A program made the translations under genes and the position numbers. From positions 1,116,001 to 1,180,000 of the forward strand of contig KQ964249.1 of assembly GCA_001566295.1 (NCBI GenBank): a DNA stretch of 64,000 nt, given 5' to 3'. This document shows positions 35,558 through 46,802 of the stretch, in pieces. How positions within the stretch are numbered: the stretch's first letter is position 1; every line of letters begins with the position of its first letter. This stretch comes from Microdochium bolleyi. Taxonomy: Eukaryota; Ascomycota; Sordariomycetes; Xylariales; Microdochiaceae. Under the pieces are notes generated by a model. The model was not told the origin of the DNA. It saw only the letters and a program-made list of their open reading frames with translations, and ran no database searches.

Positions 35558-38123
35558 CTAGTCCACTCTCAGGACCCTCGGCCCCCGCTTCTTCTGCGAC
35601 TTCTTCTTCTTCATGCCCTTATCAAAGGAAGCAACAGCCGCGTGGTCACGGCCGAGGTTGTCGAGGTCCTTGACCTTGTAGATGCGGATAATCCAGTTCT
35701 CGCTCGTGTAGGCCTCCTCCAAATGGGTCAAGGTCGGACCCTGCTCGGGCAGTCTCACGCCGCGGACACGGTCAGAAGCCTGCCCTGGTGGGAACATCGA
35801 TGCGTAGTTGTAGTAGGACAGTTTGTACCTGGGTCGGGCAAAGTCAGCATCGAATCTAGCCACGTAATGATCATGCACAAAATACTCACATCAAACTGTT
35901 CTTCATCGTCTCAGTCGCATCGTGGTCGACCTTGTATTCGCCTCTAGCGGTGAAGAAATCGCGCTCCTTGACCTCATCAGGCCAGATGCCCTCTGCGATT
36001 CTGACCATCCATAGGAACTTGTTAATGTCATCACCGGAGTAGCCAAGAAGACCACCAAAGACAACGAGGACATAGTCGACTTCATGCTGGCGCATGATCT
36101 CGTAGCTGACCTCCTCCCTGGAGCTCATGGCCTTGCCGACAGTGGCGATGTGGGTGTTGTTCCATGTGTTGTTGTCGACGAGAGTGGGCCTGTCGGCCAT
36201 GCCTCCGATCTGGTAGCCGTAGTCCCACCAAGCCATGACCTTGGCGTCCTCCGCGGTGTTCTGGCGGAGCCACTGGTACGCCTCACGGTAATCGTCAATG
36301 ATGTGCTGGCTACCATCGGGCATTCTGCTAGCAAGAACCACGGATGGAGAAGAGTACGCGTTGGATGTTACCCAAGTGCAGTGCTGGACAAAGATCAGAA
36401 GGAACAAGGTCATGCAACCAGCCAGGGTCAGCTTGGAGATGAAGTTGTAGATGCCGACCACCGGCTCCGAGGTCGATCGCAGACCGCCCTGCTTGGCAGC
36501 CTTCTTGGAGCTGATCTCAGCCTCGTCGTCGGACGTCTCTTCATCCTCGGGGGATGATGCAATCAGGTAGGTGTCGAGGAGCTGCGACATGGCGATAGCA
36601 GCAGCCACACAGACGATGGGAGTAAGTGTGAGCATGAGGCGCACCATGACACCCGCGAAGTAGCTTCCAAAGACAGCATAGACGATGACAAAAACGTGCT
36701 GATCCTCGAGTTTCTGGAAGCAGAGATAGACACCGGCCGGGAACAGCCAGATGAGCATGTTGAGATCAAAGAAGAACGCCGGCCACGCTGTCGGCTGATG
36801 TTCCGACACGGATGCGATGATCGGAATGTGGATCTTGGCGTAGCTGGTGTCCCACAGAGAATAGAAACGTCCAGACCAAGGGGCAATGTACCCGGCCCAA
36901 GTGAGGCCGAAGAGGCCCAGAAGCGCAGCGCTGAAGACGAGTCCAAGTCCCGCGATCATGAAGGTTTGGAACTGACGGCTGGGAACGGCACCGCGGACAT
37001 ACTCGAGGAATCCAATGAGCTGGAGGAAACCAAAGATACCTGTCATTCTGTTAGCTAATCGCGGTCTTGATGGGGAAAGACGAAGTAAGCTCACCGAGAG
37101 CAGGCATGTGCTCGCTGGTCCGCACAGGCAGGAAGCCAACGAACGGAATCTGCATGCTGGCCAACGTTCCGAGGGCATACCACGTTGTATAGGCGATGTA
37201 CAGACGCATGCTGTAGCGGCCCATGCAGACGAGGACAAAGGCGTGGAGAGGCAGCAGACATGTGATGAAGGCGTAACCACCCCACGAAGCCACCATATAT
37301 CCGTAGAAGAGAGCACAGAGACCACCCCAGAGCATGGAGCCAAGCTTGAGGGCTTTGATCCAGAGGTAGAATGTGTACACGAGCAGGAAGATGGAAATGG
37401 CTTCGTTATCGTACGAGCCGGCGACGGAGCGTGAGATGTAGCCAGGAGCAATGCCCATGAAGATGGCGGCCAACAGACCAGCTGAAGGGGATGTCGTCAT
37501 CTCGTTGGTGAGAAGATAGGTCGCGATGGCAGTCAAGCCGGAGAAGGCAGGCGCCAGCAGGACGCAGATGTTCCTGATGTCGACAGGAACGGTCAGGAAC
37601 CGCAGGAGGTGGTAGATGGCACCGCTCGTCACCATCAAGCCGGGGTACAGAGTACCACCAGTGACGCGACCGAGAGGGTGCCATGTTCGGTCATCGAACC
37701 AGTCCCAGAACGAAGTGAAGCCGTTGGCGACCAGGTACTTGGTGGCGCGGAAGTTGAACCACGGATCGACTACAGTGGAGGGTCAGCATTGAGGCAGCGT
37801 GATAGCGGTCGGATTCGCCTTGCGTAGGAGAGACATACACTCGTGGATGATACTTTCGAAACCTGTGCCGCGGGAATGGAAAGTTAGTGAATGGTCTCAA
37901 CGAACACGGCCACATCGGACCCTGAGTATGCAGCCTCGAGCCGAGCAGCGCGTAGGAGCAAGAGATCGGGCTTACGAATGACAGAGAAGAGACGACTGGC
38001 AATAGCAGCGCCAGCAATGAGGGCCAAGATGATGAACCGCAACACCGCCTTTGTGCTCGGCTTGCCACCAAAGGCAGCAATAGACCGGAGGGTGTTGCCG
38101 TGGGCGCTCGTTGCGACCGCCAT
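35558..38123 (-). CDS. STT3: Oligosaccharyltransferase catalytic subunit STT3
   Basis: Five exons: 38123-37976, 37862-37839, 37769-37095, 37039-35890 and 35828-35558; 755 residues. Exon 2 is only 24 nt and codes FESIIHE plus parts of the flanking codons; its inclusion restores the invariant string RFESIIHEFDPWFNFRA, with the acidic residue of the first catalytic loop. Many membrane segments follow, then SVSEHQPTAW and the C-terminal WWDYGYQIGG motif that binds the acceptor sequon. The lumenal C-terminal part is complete, and the tail is very basic (KGMKKKKSQKKRGPR). The enzyme moves the glycan from dolichol to Asn in the ER. Confidence 0.97.
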
Positions 38124-39512
38124 GGCTGCGCGAGGTAGACGTGGACGGAGGCAGAGGCTTAAGCGGCGACGGAGGAGGGGGGGCAGGTGGTGAGCGACCA
38201 CATCTAACGGCGTGCAATTGTCGGGTGTCGTCGACGGTGCTCGAGGTTGTGTCTGTCTGGATTGTCGTCTCGACTCGGCGTTGACGACTTGAACACTGTC
38301 TTGGTTACGGAAGCTGGGACAATTAATTCGGGAGCCCACCCGCTCGCTCAGAGGACAGCTGGCTGGAGCTCCAATGCAGCGGCGCGGCGCCATTGGCTCA
38401 ATTGGGCCCCCCTCCACGTAATGCGCCCCCAACGGTTAGAGCTTCAAGGGTCCCGCATGGGAGCTTCGGAGCACCGCTGTCTTTCTGGCGGCGGAGCAGG
38501 AGGACACACAGTAAGTAGATTGCACGTGCGAGTTACAGCTGTTGACAGCGTGCGATTCATTCAGAAAGAAACACTTCGGTGGTTCGGCCTTACCATACCG
38601 GGCACTCTCTGACTGTGGCAGAAATGACACACGAGCTGTTGAAGAATCAAACCTCACACATGATAAGAAGAGAGACCGGAAGAGGATAGTATGCGATTGT
38701 TCCTTGTATTTCTTCTGGGAACTAATGATATAGACGGGCGACCAGAAACTGTATCTACATTCATGCGCGATTCATGATGAGTGGCAGGCCGGGGAATCTG
38801 AACCGAGAGAACATTTCAGGCCGCTAGCGGACTGCAAGGTCATTGACGTCAGACCTGCTGGACGTATCATTTGCAGCATGTCTGATAATGTGGCCTAAAC
38901 CACCGCACTTCAATAGCAATTCGTAAATCAGTCTTCACGATCCATTGTGCATGTGAAGCTTTGATAAGAGCTGTGCTCATATATATGGGCCAAAATAGAT
39001 GGACCTCGGCCGCCATCAGCAAAAGCTGGCGGCCGCGGTGAGTAATTGGTCACGGTTTATTCTTCCTTGCCGTAAAATAGAAATGTACCATGGAGTAGAG
39101 GTACACCTCAGAGTGTGGTAAGGGTTTGGGCTGTGGTTGGGCTTGTGTGTCTGCTGCTTGACGATGGGTGTGTTTGTGCTAGAGAGAGCACGGCACCATG
39201 AGCGAGGGACTCACGGGGTAATTAGCCGATCTTTTGTCTAGATTGCGTTTCTTTGGTATCGTACAAATTGTACACTGTACAGACAAACAGAAAGGAAATG
39301 CATGATTGATAGAATCGTAGGCCGCCGCGCTTGGCCTTTGTCGTCCCGCAGGCTGCCAGTGGCATCAGGAACATAATAAAGACGATTCATCCTCCCAGCG
39401 CCAGTTTTCGTAGGCGCTGGCGTTATATCGGTGTCTCGACCATCGTGATTTATATCGAGTACAGGTTCGAATGTGTCCGCTCCGAATCTCCGCATTATTC
39501 TTTTTTCTTCCT
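38124..39512. other. STT3 promoter and 3' flank of ATP synthase subunit e
   Basis: About 1.4 kb. The notable element is a GC-rich inverted repeat at 39007-39035 in otherwise AT-richer DNA. No coding region is supported. Confidence 0.5.
39007..39035. repeat. GC-rich 9-bp perfect inverted repeat
   Basis: CGGCCGCCA (39007-39015) and its exact reverse complement TGGCGGCCG (39027-39035) flank an 11-base spacer. Each arm contains the palindrome CGGCCG. It could form a hairpin, or be a paired site for a Zn2Cys6 regulator, whose half-sites are CGG; both are inference. Confidence 0.8.
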
Positions 39513-40034
39513 CTACTTCGACTCCGCCAGCGCGTTTAGGTAGGCTTCGAGGTCGAACTTGGGGTCCATCGGGTCTTGGTTCACTGTCGAAGTTGTCAGT
39601 CGTCGTTATGGACTAAACATGCTCGGGCTTGGAGGCGCCCGAATCTTTGTAGTACTGCAAACCTACATGCACTCTTCTCTGTCGAGGACGCGGCGGTGTT
39701 CTTCTTCTTGGCGTACTCGGCCTTGGCCTGCTCTATTAAGTGCTGCTTGTGCTCGTAGACCTTCTTGTCGGCGGCGGCCCTGTTGGAGGCAGTGATGGCG
39801 CGCTGGTGGCTGAAGCCGTAGAAGACGCCGAAAGCGAGTGCGGACCACCGCAAGACCTGCGCAGCGAAAGTACAATGTTAGCTCCCAGATACAAGACGAA
39901 AGCCAGTCTTCTATGCTGGCAAGATGGTCGTATCCATCTTGATGAGGGTCATCGCGTGGCAGAGCATTAAGGTGTTGTGAGGGCGGCCTGAGCTGTGCGG
40001 ATGCGCCACATACGTTGACTCCAGAGGCAGACAT
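39513..40034 (-). CDS. ATP21: Mitochondrial F1Fo ATP synthase subunit e
   Basis: Three exons: 40034-40014, 39856-39667 and 39583-39513; 93 residues, the usual length. Joined, it starts MSASGVNVLRWSALAFGVFYGF. The single N-terminal membrane segment holds a GxxxG motif (GVFYG), which in this family drives ATP synthase dimerisation and cristae shape. A charged helix follows (VYEHKQHLIEQAKAEYAKKK), then a short conserved end (NQDPMDPKFDLEAYLNAL). The second donor could be GTAGGT (chosen) or a weaker GTGCAT three bases upstream. It diverges from the dynein intermediate chain gene. Confidence 0.9.
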
Positions 40035-40771
40035 TGTGGATTATGTATGTCGCGCAAAGACTGGCGAGGGAAGATAACGGAACGACGCGGGCACGGCGAC
40101 CGAAGAGACAGAGGGCGAAAATGAAGCGAAGGCGTGCCAATTGGCTCTGTTGGGCAGTCGTTCGGGGGGCGGAGAGCGGCCGGTGGTTGGGTCGAGATGG
40201 AGATGCGTGAAATGAAGGCGCAAGAGTTGGCACGAGGTCGGACTCGGCTGCTGCTCGGGAAATTTCGCTCTGGATTTTCGGCGGGCATGCCAGAGAGCTT
40301 CAGCTCTTGCTAAGTCAGCGCCTCAGCGACCTCAAGCCTGCCGGACCCGGGCCGCCAAGACAACACTAACAGTGTGTATCCACGCAAGCACTGTATTGTT
40401 AGTACGGTTGGGACCAACCATGTGGGACAATGCGCCAACGCCAATTATTTGTTAGTCAACATCAGGGGTTCACGACTCCAAGTGGTAGATTGCGCTGCTT
40501 GACCAGCACAGCAACGCGCTTCGACAAGGTGCCAGGACCCGGCAGGCACCCAGCTTCTGCACCTCGCTACGACCGATTGCATCCTCGTCCCGTTGCTTTC
40601 GACAGACGACGATTTCGAGAGATATCATTGTTGCCCTAGGCTCTTGCCCCTTCGGTCCTCCTCGACACGAACTGAAGCGACGCGGCCATTCACAGACGAT
40701 CAGCACGACTCCAAATTCTAGCGGCCTTTCACTAGCACTGCTGGCACCCGTTATGGGCGCATGCAGCAGAC
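40035..40771. other. Divergent promoter, ATP21 / dynein intermediate chain
   Basis: About 0.74 kb between divergent starts. No named element recognised. Confidence 0.45.
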
Positions 40772-42886
40772 ATGATGCAACAACAACGACGCGATGAGAT
40801 CCTTGCCAAGAAGGCAAAGCTTGCAGAGCTCAAAAGGCAAAGGGAGCTCAGGGCCAACCAAGCTACTGCGGGTAGAATAAGCATCGGCGGACCTGGCGAC
40901 ATAATATCCCCTACGCCGAGCAGGGCAGACAGCCGCAAGGAGATCGAGCGCATTCTCAACGATCTTGTACCCGAGGGTCGACCCGTGTCGTCGTCCTCTC
41001 CCGGTGTTGCATCTCCTGGTCGCGGTGGCAGTCGTCCGCACAGCATCCTGAGTGCCGGCGAGCTGAGCGCTGAGAACTCCGAATCTGCCTCACAAGCGTA
41101 TCTTGGCCCGCCCGAGCAGGCTGTTCCGGTCCGGCCCTTGCCTGAGCTCTCGACTGCACCTGTTTTCACATTGTACGAATGCCCACCTTCCCCAGTGAAG
41201 GAGGTCTTCTCCTACAGCAAAGGCGTGCAGACGACAGACGAATGGACACCACCCACGCCTCGAAATCGAGCGATCTCGGAGCTCCCAGACGAGGATGTAG
41301 TCGCTAGTGCAGCTACACCCAGCAAGCGGTTGAGCCGGAGAGATCAGCGCAGAGAGGAGGAGCTTCGGCAGAATTTGAGAAAAGAAATTGAGGAAGAGCT
41401 ACGCGAAGCTCGCGACCTTGTGGCTGACGGGCCTCTCCAGAGTGGCACTGTCTCCACAACCAATTTTCCTGCGAGAGCGCTGACCGATGAGGAACTTGTG
41501 GCCGTAACGGCTTCGGACGATTTCGTCGATTTTGTCGAGCGCTCGACAAAGGTCATTGAGCGCGCCCTGGATATCAGCAATGAGTACGATATTCTCACGA
41601 ACTACTCGCTACAAGCACTGGACATCGAGGACGAAGATGAACAGGCAGGCAATACTGGTGGCAAGGGCCGTCGGCGTGTGAAAGAAGTGATGCAGTTCTA
41701 TGACGAGCGTTGGTCCAAGAAACGCATGATCAGCAGTCTCGACTTCTCGCCCAAGTTTCCCGAACTGCTTCTGGCATCGTACACCAAAAACCCTTCAGCA
41801 CCGCACGATCCCGATGGAGTTGTGCAGCTTTGGAACCAGCACCTACAGGATAGGCCCGAGTTCCTTTTCCACGCACAGTCTGATGTCTTGACCGCCAAAT
41901 TCTCGCCGTTCCACCCAAATCTTATCATTGGCGGCACTTACTCGGGTCAGGTTCTGTTGTGGGACACGAGAGCCAAGTCAGCCCCGGTGCAGAAGACACC
42001 TCTGACAGGTTCCGGACACTCACACCCGGTATACTCGATCGACATCGTGGGCACCCAAAACGCCAACAATATCATATCTGTCTCGACAGATGGAGCTCTC
42101 TGTGTCTGGAGCGTGGACATGCTCTCTCAGCCTCAGGAGTCACTGACACTAACGGCACCCCCACCACACAAATTCGAAGACCTGGCGCCAACATGCGTAG
42201 CATTCCCACAGTCAGACCCGACATACTTCTTGGCAGGATCGGAAGAAGGATCAATCTATCCTTGCCACAGGTACGACCGAGCTGGTGCGAAGGCTGGTGT
42301 CGATAGGCGTATCTCATACAAGGGCCATGCTGCTCCTGTGATGAGCGTCAATTTCCATCCCGCTCGCGGCCCAGTTGATCTCGGTGATCTCGTTCTATCA
42401 TCCTCGTTGGACTGGTCCGTCAAGATGTGGAAGGTCCGAGCCCCTGCGGCCACATCAACCATCGTGGAGAGCCTCTCTGGAGCCAGTGTGTCACCGCTGT
42501 GCGAGTTTGTCCGCGAAGACGTGGTTTATGACGCTGCTTGGTCACCAGTCCGCCCTGGCGTCTTCGCCTTGGTCGATGGTGCTGGTGCTCTGGAGGTTTG
42601 GGATATCACGGTCGAGACCGAAATACCTGTCGCCAAGATCACTCCGTCGCCGGGGAAAGACTCGCAGCGCTACGGGAACTACCTGCGCAGTCTCAACAAG
42701 GTCGCTTGGGATCAAGCGGAAGGCAAGCGGCTCGCAACAGGCGGTATAGAGGGTGTCGTCAGTGTCTTCGAGGTCGGTCCAGACTTGGGCGGCAAGGAAG
42801 GAGCCCGGGCGGAGGAGTGGACCAATGTCAAGAAGTTTGTGGCTCGCTTGGAGGCTCTAAACGCAGGAGCAAGCGGAGTCGTGTGA
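40772..42886 (+). CDS. Cytoplasmic dynein 1 intermediate chain
   Basis: A single exon of 704 residues. The N-terminus MMQQQRRDEILAKKAKLAEL is a charged helix like that of dynein intermediate chains, which binds the p150/dynactin subunit and NudE. A stretch SKGVQTTDE near residue 148 resembles an LC8 light chain binding motif. From about residue 330 to the end there are WD40-type repeats (LDFSPKFPELLLASY, KFSPFHPNLIIGGTYSGQVLLWD, SLDWSVKMWKV), forming the propeller that binds the heavy chain. The protein links cargo adaptors to the motor on microtubules. A close second Met means the start may be 40775. Confidence 0.93.
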   Translation: MMQQQRRDEILAKKAKLAELKRQRELRANQATAGRISIGGPGDIISPTPSRADSRKEIERILNDLVPEGRPVSSSSPGVASPGRGGSRPHSILSAGELSAENSESASQAYLGPPEQAVPVRPLPELSTAPVFTLYECPPSPVKEVFSYSKGVQTTDEWTPPTPRNRAISELPDEDVVASAATPSKRLSRRDQRREEELRQNLRKEIEEELREARDLVADGPLQSGTVSTTNFPARALTDEELVAVTASDDFVDFVERSTKVIERALDISNEYDILTNYSLQALDIEDEDEQAGNTGGKGRRRVKEVMQFYDERWSKKRMISSLDFSPKFPELLLASYTKNPSAPHDPDGVVQLWNQHLQDRPEFLFHAQSDVLTAKFSPFHPNLIIGGTYSGQVLLWDTRAKSAPVQKTPLTGSGHSHPVYSIDIVGTQNANNIISVSTDGALCVWSVDMLSQPQESLTLTAPPPHKFEDLAPTCVAFPQSDPTYFLAGSEEGSIYPCHRYDRAGAKAGVDRRISYKGHAAPVMSVNFHPARGPVDLGDLVLSSSLDWSVKMWKVRAPAATSTIVESLSGASVSPLCEFVREDVVYDAAWSPVRPGVFALVDGAGALEVWDITVETEIPVAKITPSPGKDSQRYGNYLRSLNKVAWDQAEGKRLATGGIEGVVSVFEVGPDLGGKEGARAEEWTNVKKFVARLEALNAGASGVV

Positions 42887-43587
42887 CCTCACATGGCTCT
42901 CGCTTCGCTTGAGACAGCAAAATAACCGTCTGAAACCCTTCTATCAGCTTAGGCTCAAAGCGATTGTTTTACGGAGCACAGCTGTGGCTTTCTTGTTGTA
43001 ATATACCCCCCAATTTCTAGAGCTGATCGAGTGCAGCTTACATGGACGCATGTTTTAGCGGACACTTCTGAGCCATTGTAGATACTAATGTCATGGTGAT
43101 GGTTGGGTGAGGTTGTGCTGATGTTGCTCTATCTGCTCTGGGCATCTGGGCACCAACCCGCTCACTCTCATCCACACAACAAACATTACTCCGTGATGCA
43201 CACCTGATCTTCAACAACCTTTGTGCACAACTGAATTCTGAGCACCTCACTCATTGCCACCTCGCCACCTCTCCTCCCTGCTGAGCCGTACCGTCTCTCT
43301 TGTACAGACCTCCCATACTCAACGCGGACAGTTCCTCAGCTACGACTCGCAACCACGACACACACCATTGCCGACCCTGTGCCACTCCTTTCTTCGATTC
43401 AACGACCAGCTCCTTCCCCACGTCTAGGCGATCGGGAAGAGAAACTCATCGGCTTGGACTATTGCAAGCTCCCGAGGTCGTTATACCAGAGCAGCAACCA
43501 GCACCATCGTCAGCTCCTTCCTCACACGACGCACGCTTCCTCCATTTGCACTTTCCCCCTGAGCATGCCATTAGCCAGCGAACAAGC
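42887..43587. other. Intergenic region upstream of the CxxC-cluster gene
   Basis: About 0.7 kb. The last 350 bp is C/T-rich and open in one frame, and is probably the leader of the next gene. No other feature. Confidence 0.45.
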
Positions 43588-46500
43588 ATGAAAGATCCGT
43601 TAGATGTGACCTTGGAGGCCCTGTGAGTCAAAGTTCATCACTACATCATATATCATTGATCTCCACGCAACGTTCAAGCCTGCTTGTTGGTAGCATATCT
43701 ACCTCGACGCTCGCAATGTGGTTTCGAGTGTTCATTACTGACGAAAAGAAAAACAGTCCATTTTCCCGAAGGAATGTAACCACGCCATGCAACGAGAACA
43801 TCCCTCTGCCTGGCGAGAAGAACCTCTTCGTCACCACTTCGCAGAGCGGGAAACCCGCTCTAGGACGCAGAAAGTTCAGGAAGAATTCCGATCTGGACGT
43901 GTTGGGAGAAATCTTTCGCATTTCACGGCCTTCTACTTCTCAGAAGCCATCTCAGCCTCGACGTCGTCTAAGCAAGCCTAAGCCGCGCAGCCCTACTTTT
44001 GATCTCGATGTCTGGAAAGACGAAGATGGCGAGACCTGTTTTGATGAGAACCATACTGCACCCGTGCAGCAAATACCCAAGACAGAGAGCTCACGAACAG
44101 TGCATAGCCCACTTCAGAATGGTCGACATGCTCCTACCGAGAAGTCGAGTCGACGCCCGCGCGTTGTGAGGGAATTTTTGGTTCGCCCACCTACACCCTT
44201 TCGTGTGCCAGCAGCACCACAGACACAACATGCGACCACGCCGACCTTTATGGCCGTACAGACGCCCTTCAACGATGGAACGCCTCTGCCTTATCAGAAC
44301 CATCACTATCAACAACCTCAAAGACCGTACGCCGGGGAAACATCAATCAATGCCTTCTCGACCGCTCCGCATCACCTCCCCGTTGATACAGGCCAGTACC
44401 CGAATGCGTCTTGGGCTCATCCAGTCACTCCTTTGGAAAACTCTAACATTCCTTACGTGCACAATCATCCACAAGTGTCGACCGCGCCTATCGCACTTTC
44501 AGTCCTGCCGACTTCAGTGTTTGATGCTTATCATCAGCATCGTACTAATCCTGCTGGCCCATTCTCCATGCCCGCCCAACCTTTCATCTTTCTCGGCCAT
44601 GGCAATACCTCCTCTTCTTACGCCACTCGGCCAATATCTCAAGATTTTGAGAGAGGTATGAGAACGAGTGACCACCAAGATCAACTCAGTAGCCGTGAGC
44701 AGGCAGCACAAGCCACTGTGGACATCTCAACACGCATACAACATGTTCATACCTGTGCGGGATGTGGCAGAAAACGCTCCAAAGAGTATCGCAAAGCCCA
44801 TCCTCTGAAGAGGGGCGAGATTCCCAAGCCAGTTTATTGCATGAGATGCATCGAGGTAGCCAACGCATCAGGGCCAGATCTATCGCGCAGTCGCGGCGAC
44901 ATGGACAGTCACAACTCACATCGCCAGCAGCGACGCAAGCCGAAACACCAACATCAAAAACCCGCCGACCATACGAAGCTCTCTTTCGGAATCCTCGGCA
45001 GTCTAATCTCAAACGCTTTGCACAGCCGGAGTGGTGACAGGCGCAAGTCGTTATCATCGGCAGAAGAGTCTAGCTCACGGCTCTCCTCACACGAAACCCA
45101 ACCTGTAACGGGACGCGCTCGCGTCAGGGGACGTCCTACTTACAAGCACAACGGAAAAGACAGACAGAGCACGCATACCCGACACAGATCCAGATCCTTG
45201 TCCAACGAGACGCCTTATTCGCCATACAGACGGTGCAGGGCTAATCCTGGACAAGAGAGACTGAGCAGAGCATCAGCTTCAAACAGTGGCCATCGTCGCA
45301 AGAAGAGCGAAATGAACGACCGCAAATCGATTGCGAAGCCCAGAGAAAAATCCGAAGGGACATCACGCCGCCGCTGGGAGGAGCTCCCAGGAGCTCTCGA
45401 CGTGAAGCGTGAAAGAGATCATGATCGCCCGCACGAGCCATCAGGAGCCCAGAATGAACATTGCCCAGTGGTGGCAGGGCTACGAGAAAGCGCACAAGCT
45501 GAGGCGACCGCCCAAGAGTGTCTAGCATCATCCAAGACGCTATCCTGTCGTAATAGCTTCGACACGGGTGTACAAAGTGTGCTAGGAACCGGCGCAGTGA
45601 CACACCTGCACCGGCCTGAAAGTACTCTTGGTCAACTCGGCAGCAATTTGGCGGAGCAAATTCGCAGCGAGCTTTCTGGTACTGCCGTGAATAGACCTGC
45701 CGCTCAACATTGCCTCCGACCCAGCTCCCAACACAGGGGTCGTGGCCAGCCGGCTATACATGCAGTGACCTCAGACACCACAAGCTGTTCCAATGGCAGA
45801 TCAGCAAGTAGCACACGACAGTTGACCTCTGTCGACCAGGAAGCACTCAGAAGCTACTCCAAGGAAATGTACAAGCCATCACCGACTGCAGACAGACATG
45901 GAAGGTCACTCTCCAACACGACTAATATGATGTACCATCGGCCTTCTGTCGAACATCATCCCGATGAAGCTTCGCCTGGTTCGAACTTGCCCTGTCGGCA
46001 ACTCCAGGATGGCAACAATCATGGAGCGAATAGGATCGTTGATGACGAGGTCAAAGCCAGCTCATTCGGGCCCAACGATTGCTTCGGAACAGACGCGTTT
46101 CGACCAGAAGCACTGACAGGTCACACTACTCCGCAGCATGCTGCATCGAAGCATGATATTCTGTTTACGAGTCACCACCATCACCATTGGCACGAAGTCC
46201 CCTTGAGAGACGCAGGGTGTTCAACTGAGCACCTGCTTGCAGACGACAATATTCTCAATGATCACGTTGATGATGATACTAGATCCGCACTTGAGCATCA
46301 AGCTGAGGAACAGGCCGAGTACGAGCTGGCGCACGCCGGTAGGAATTTTGACGAGCACTATTCGTGGACTGGTTCTGCGACGTCCGCAAGTGCCTCCCCC
46401 AGCATTCTAACAGGAAGCGTTGTTTCTATAGAGTCATACACATCCGACGATGATCTTAGCAGTCAATGTTTCAGTCCGACGGAAGAGTACCAATACGTCG

Positions 46501-46802
46501 ACAATTCTGACGACGAGGATCTTGCAGTGCACACCACTCCTCGACCAAGACTATCACGGATTCTAGGTAAGACCATCGTCTAGCATTTGCTTGCAAGTCG
46601 AGACTGACTTCCAGTCGCAGGCAGGTTGGGCTCTAGGCACTCGTCGAACGGATCCTCGGGAGACTTCTACCCGCCACATTCGTCGTCCCTGATAGCCCAC
46701 TCGGGCCACTCGAGTGAAGACTTCCCGATCAACATGGATCGACTGAGAGAACGACTCGGAGGCCGATTTTGGAGTCGGGAATCGCATACGCCAGCACGCT
46801 GA
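43588..46802 (+). CDS. Uncharacterised protein with a paired CxxC cluster
   Basis: Proposed exons: 43588-43622, 43757-46566 and 46621-46802; 1008 residues. The first exon codes MKDPLDVTLEAL and is joined through a GTGAGT donor; the acceptor lacks a good pyrimidine tract, so the start is the least sure part. An alternative start is the ATG at 43716 inside that intron. Most of the protein is polar, Ser/His/Arg-rich and likely disordered. Around residues 345-376 is one ordered-looking island, C345-x2-C348-x24-C373-x2-C376, with many basic residues, likely a zinc-binding ribbon. The C-terminal exon ends with a basic, amphipathic string (MDRLRERLGGRFWSR). I recognise no characterised family; the zinc-binding role is inferred. 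Confidence 0.75.

Noticed and set aside
43623..43756. Reading the CxxC-cluster gene from 43623
   Set aside because: The codon there is GTG and coincides with a GTGAGT splice donor. The segment is treated as an intron.
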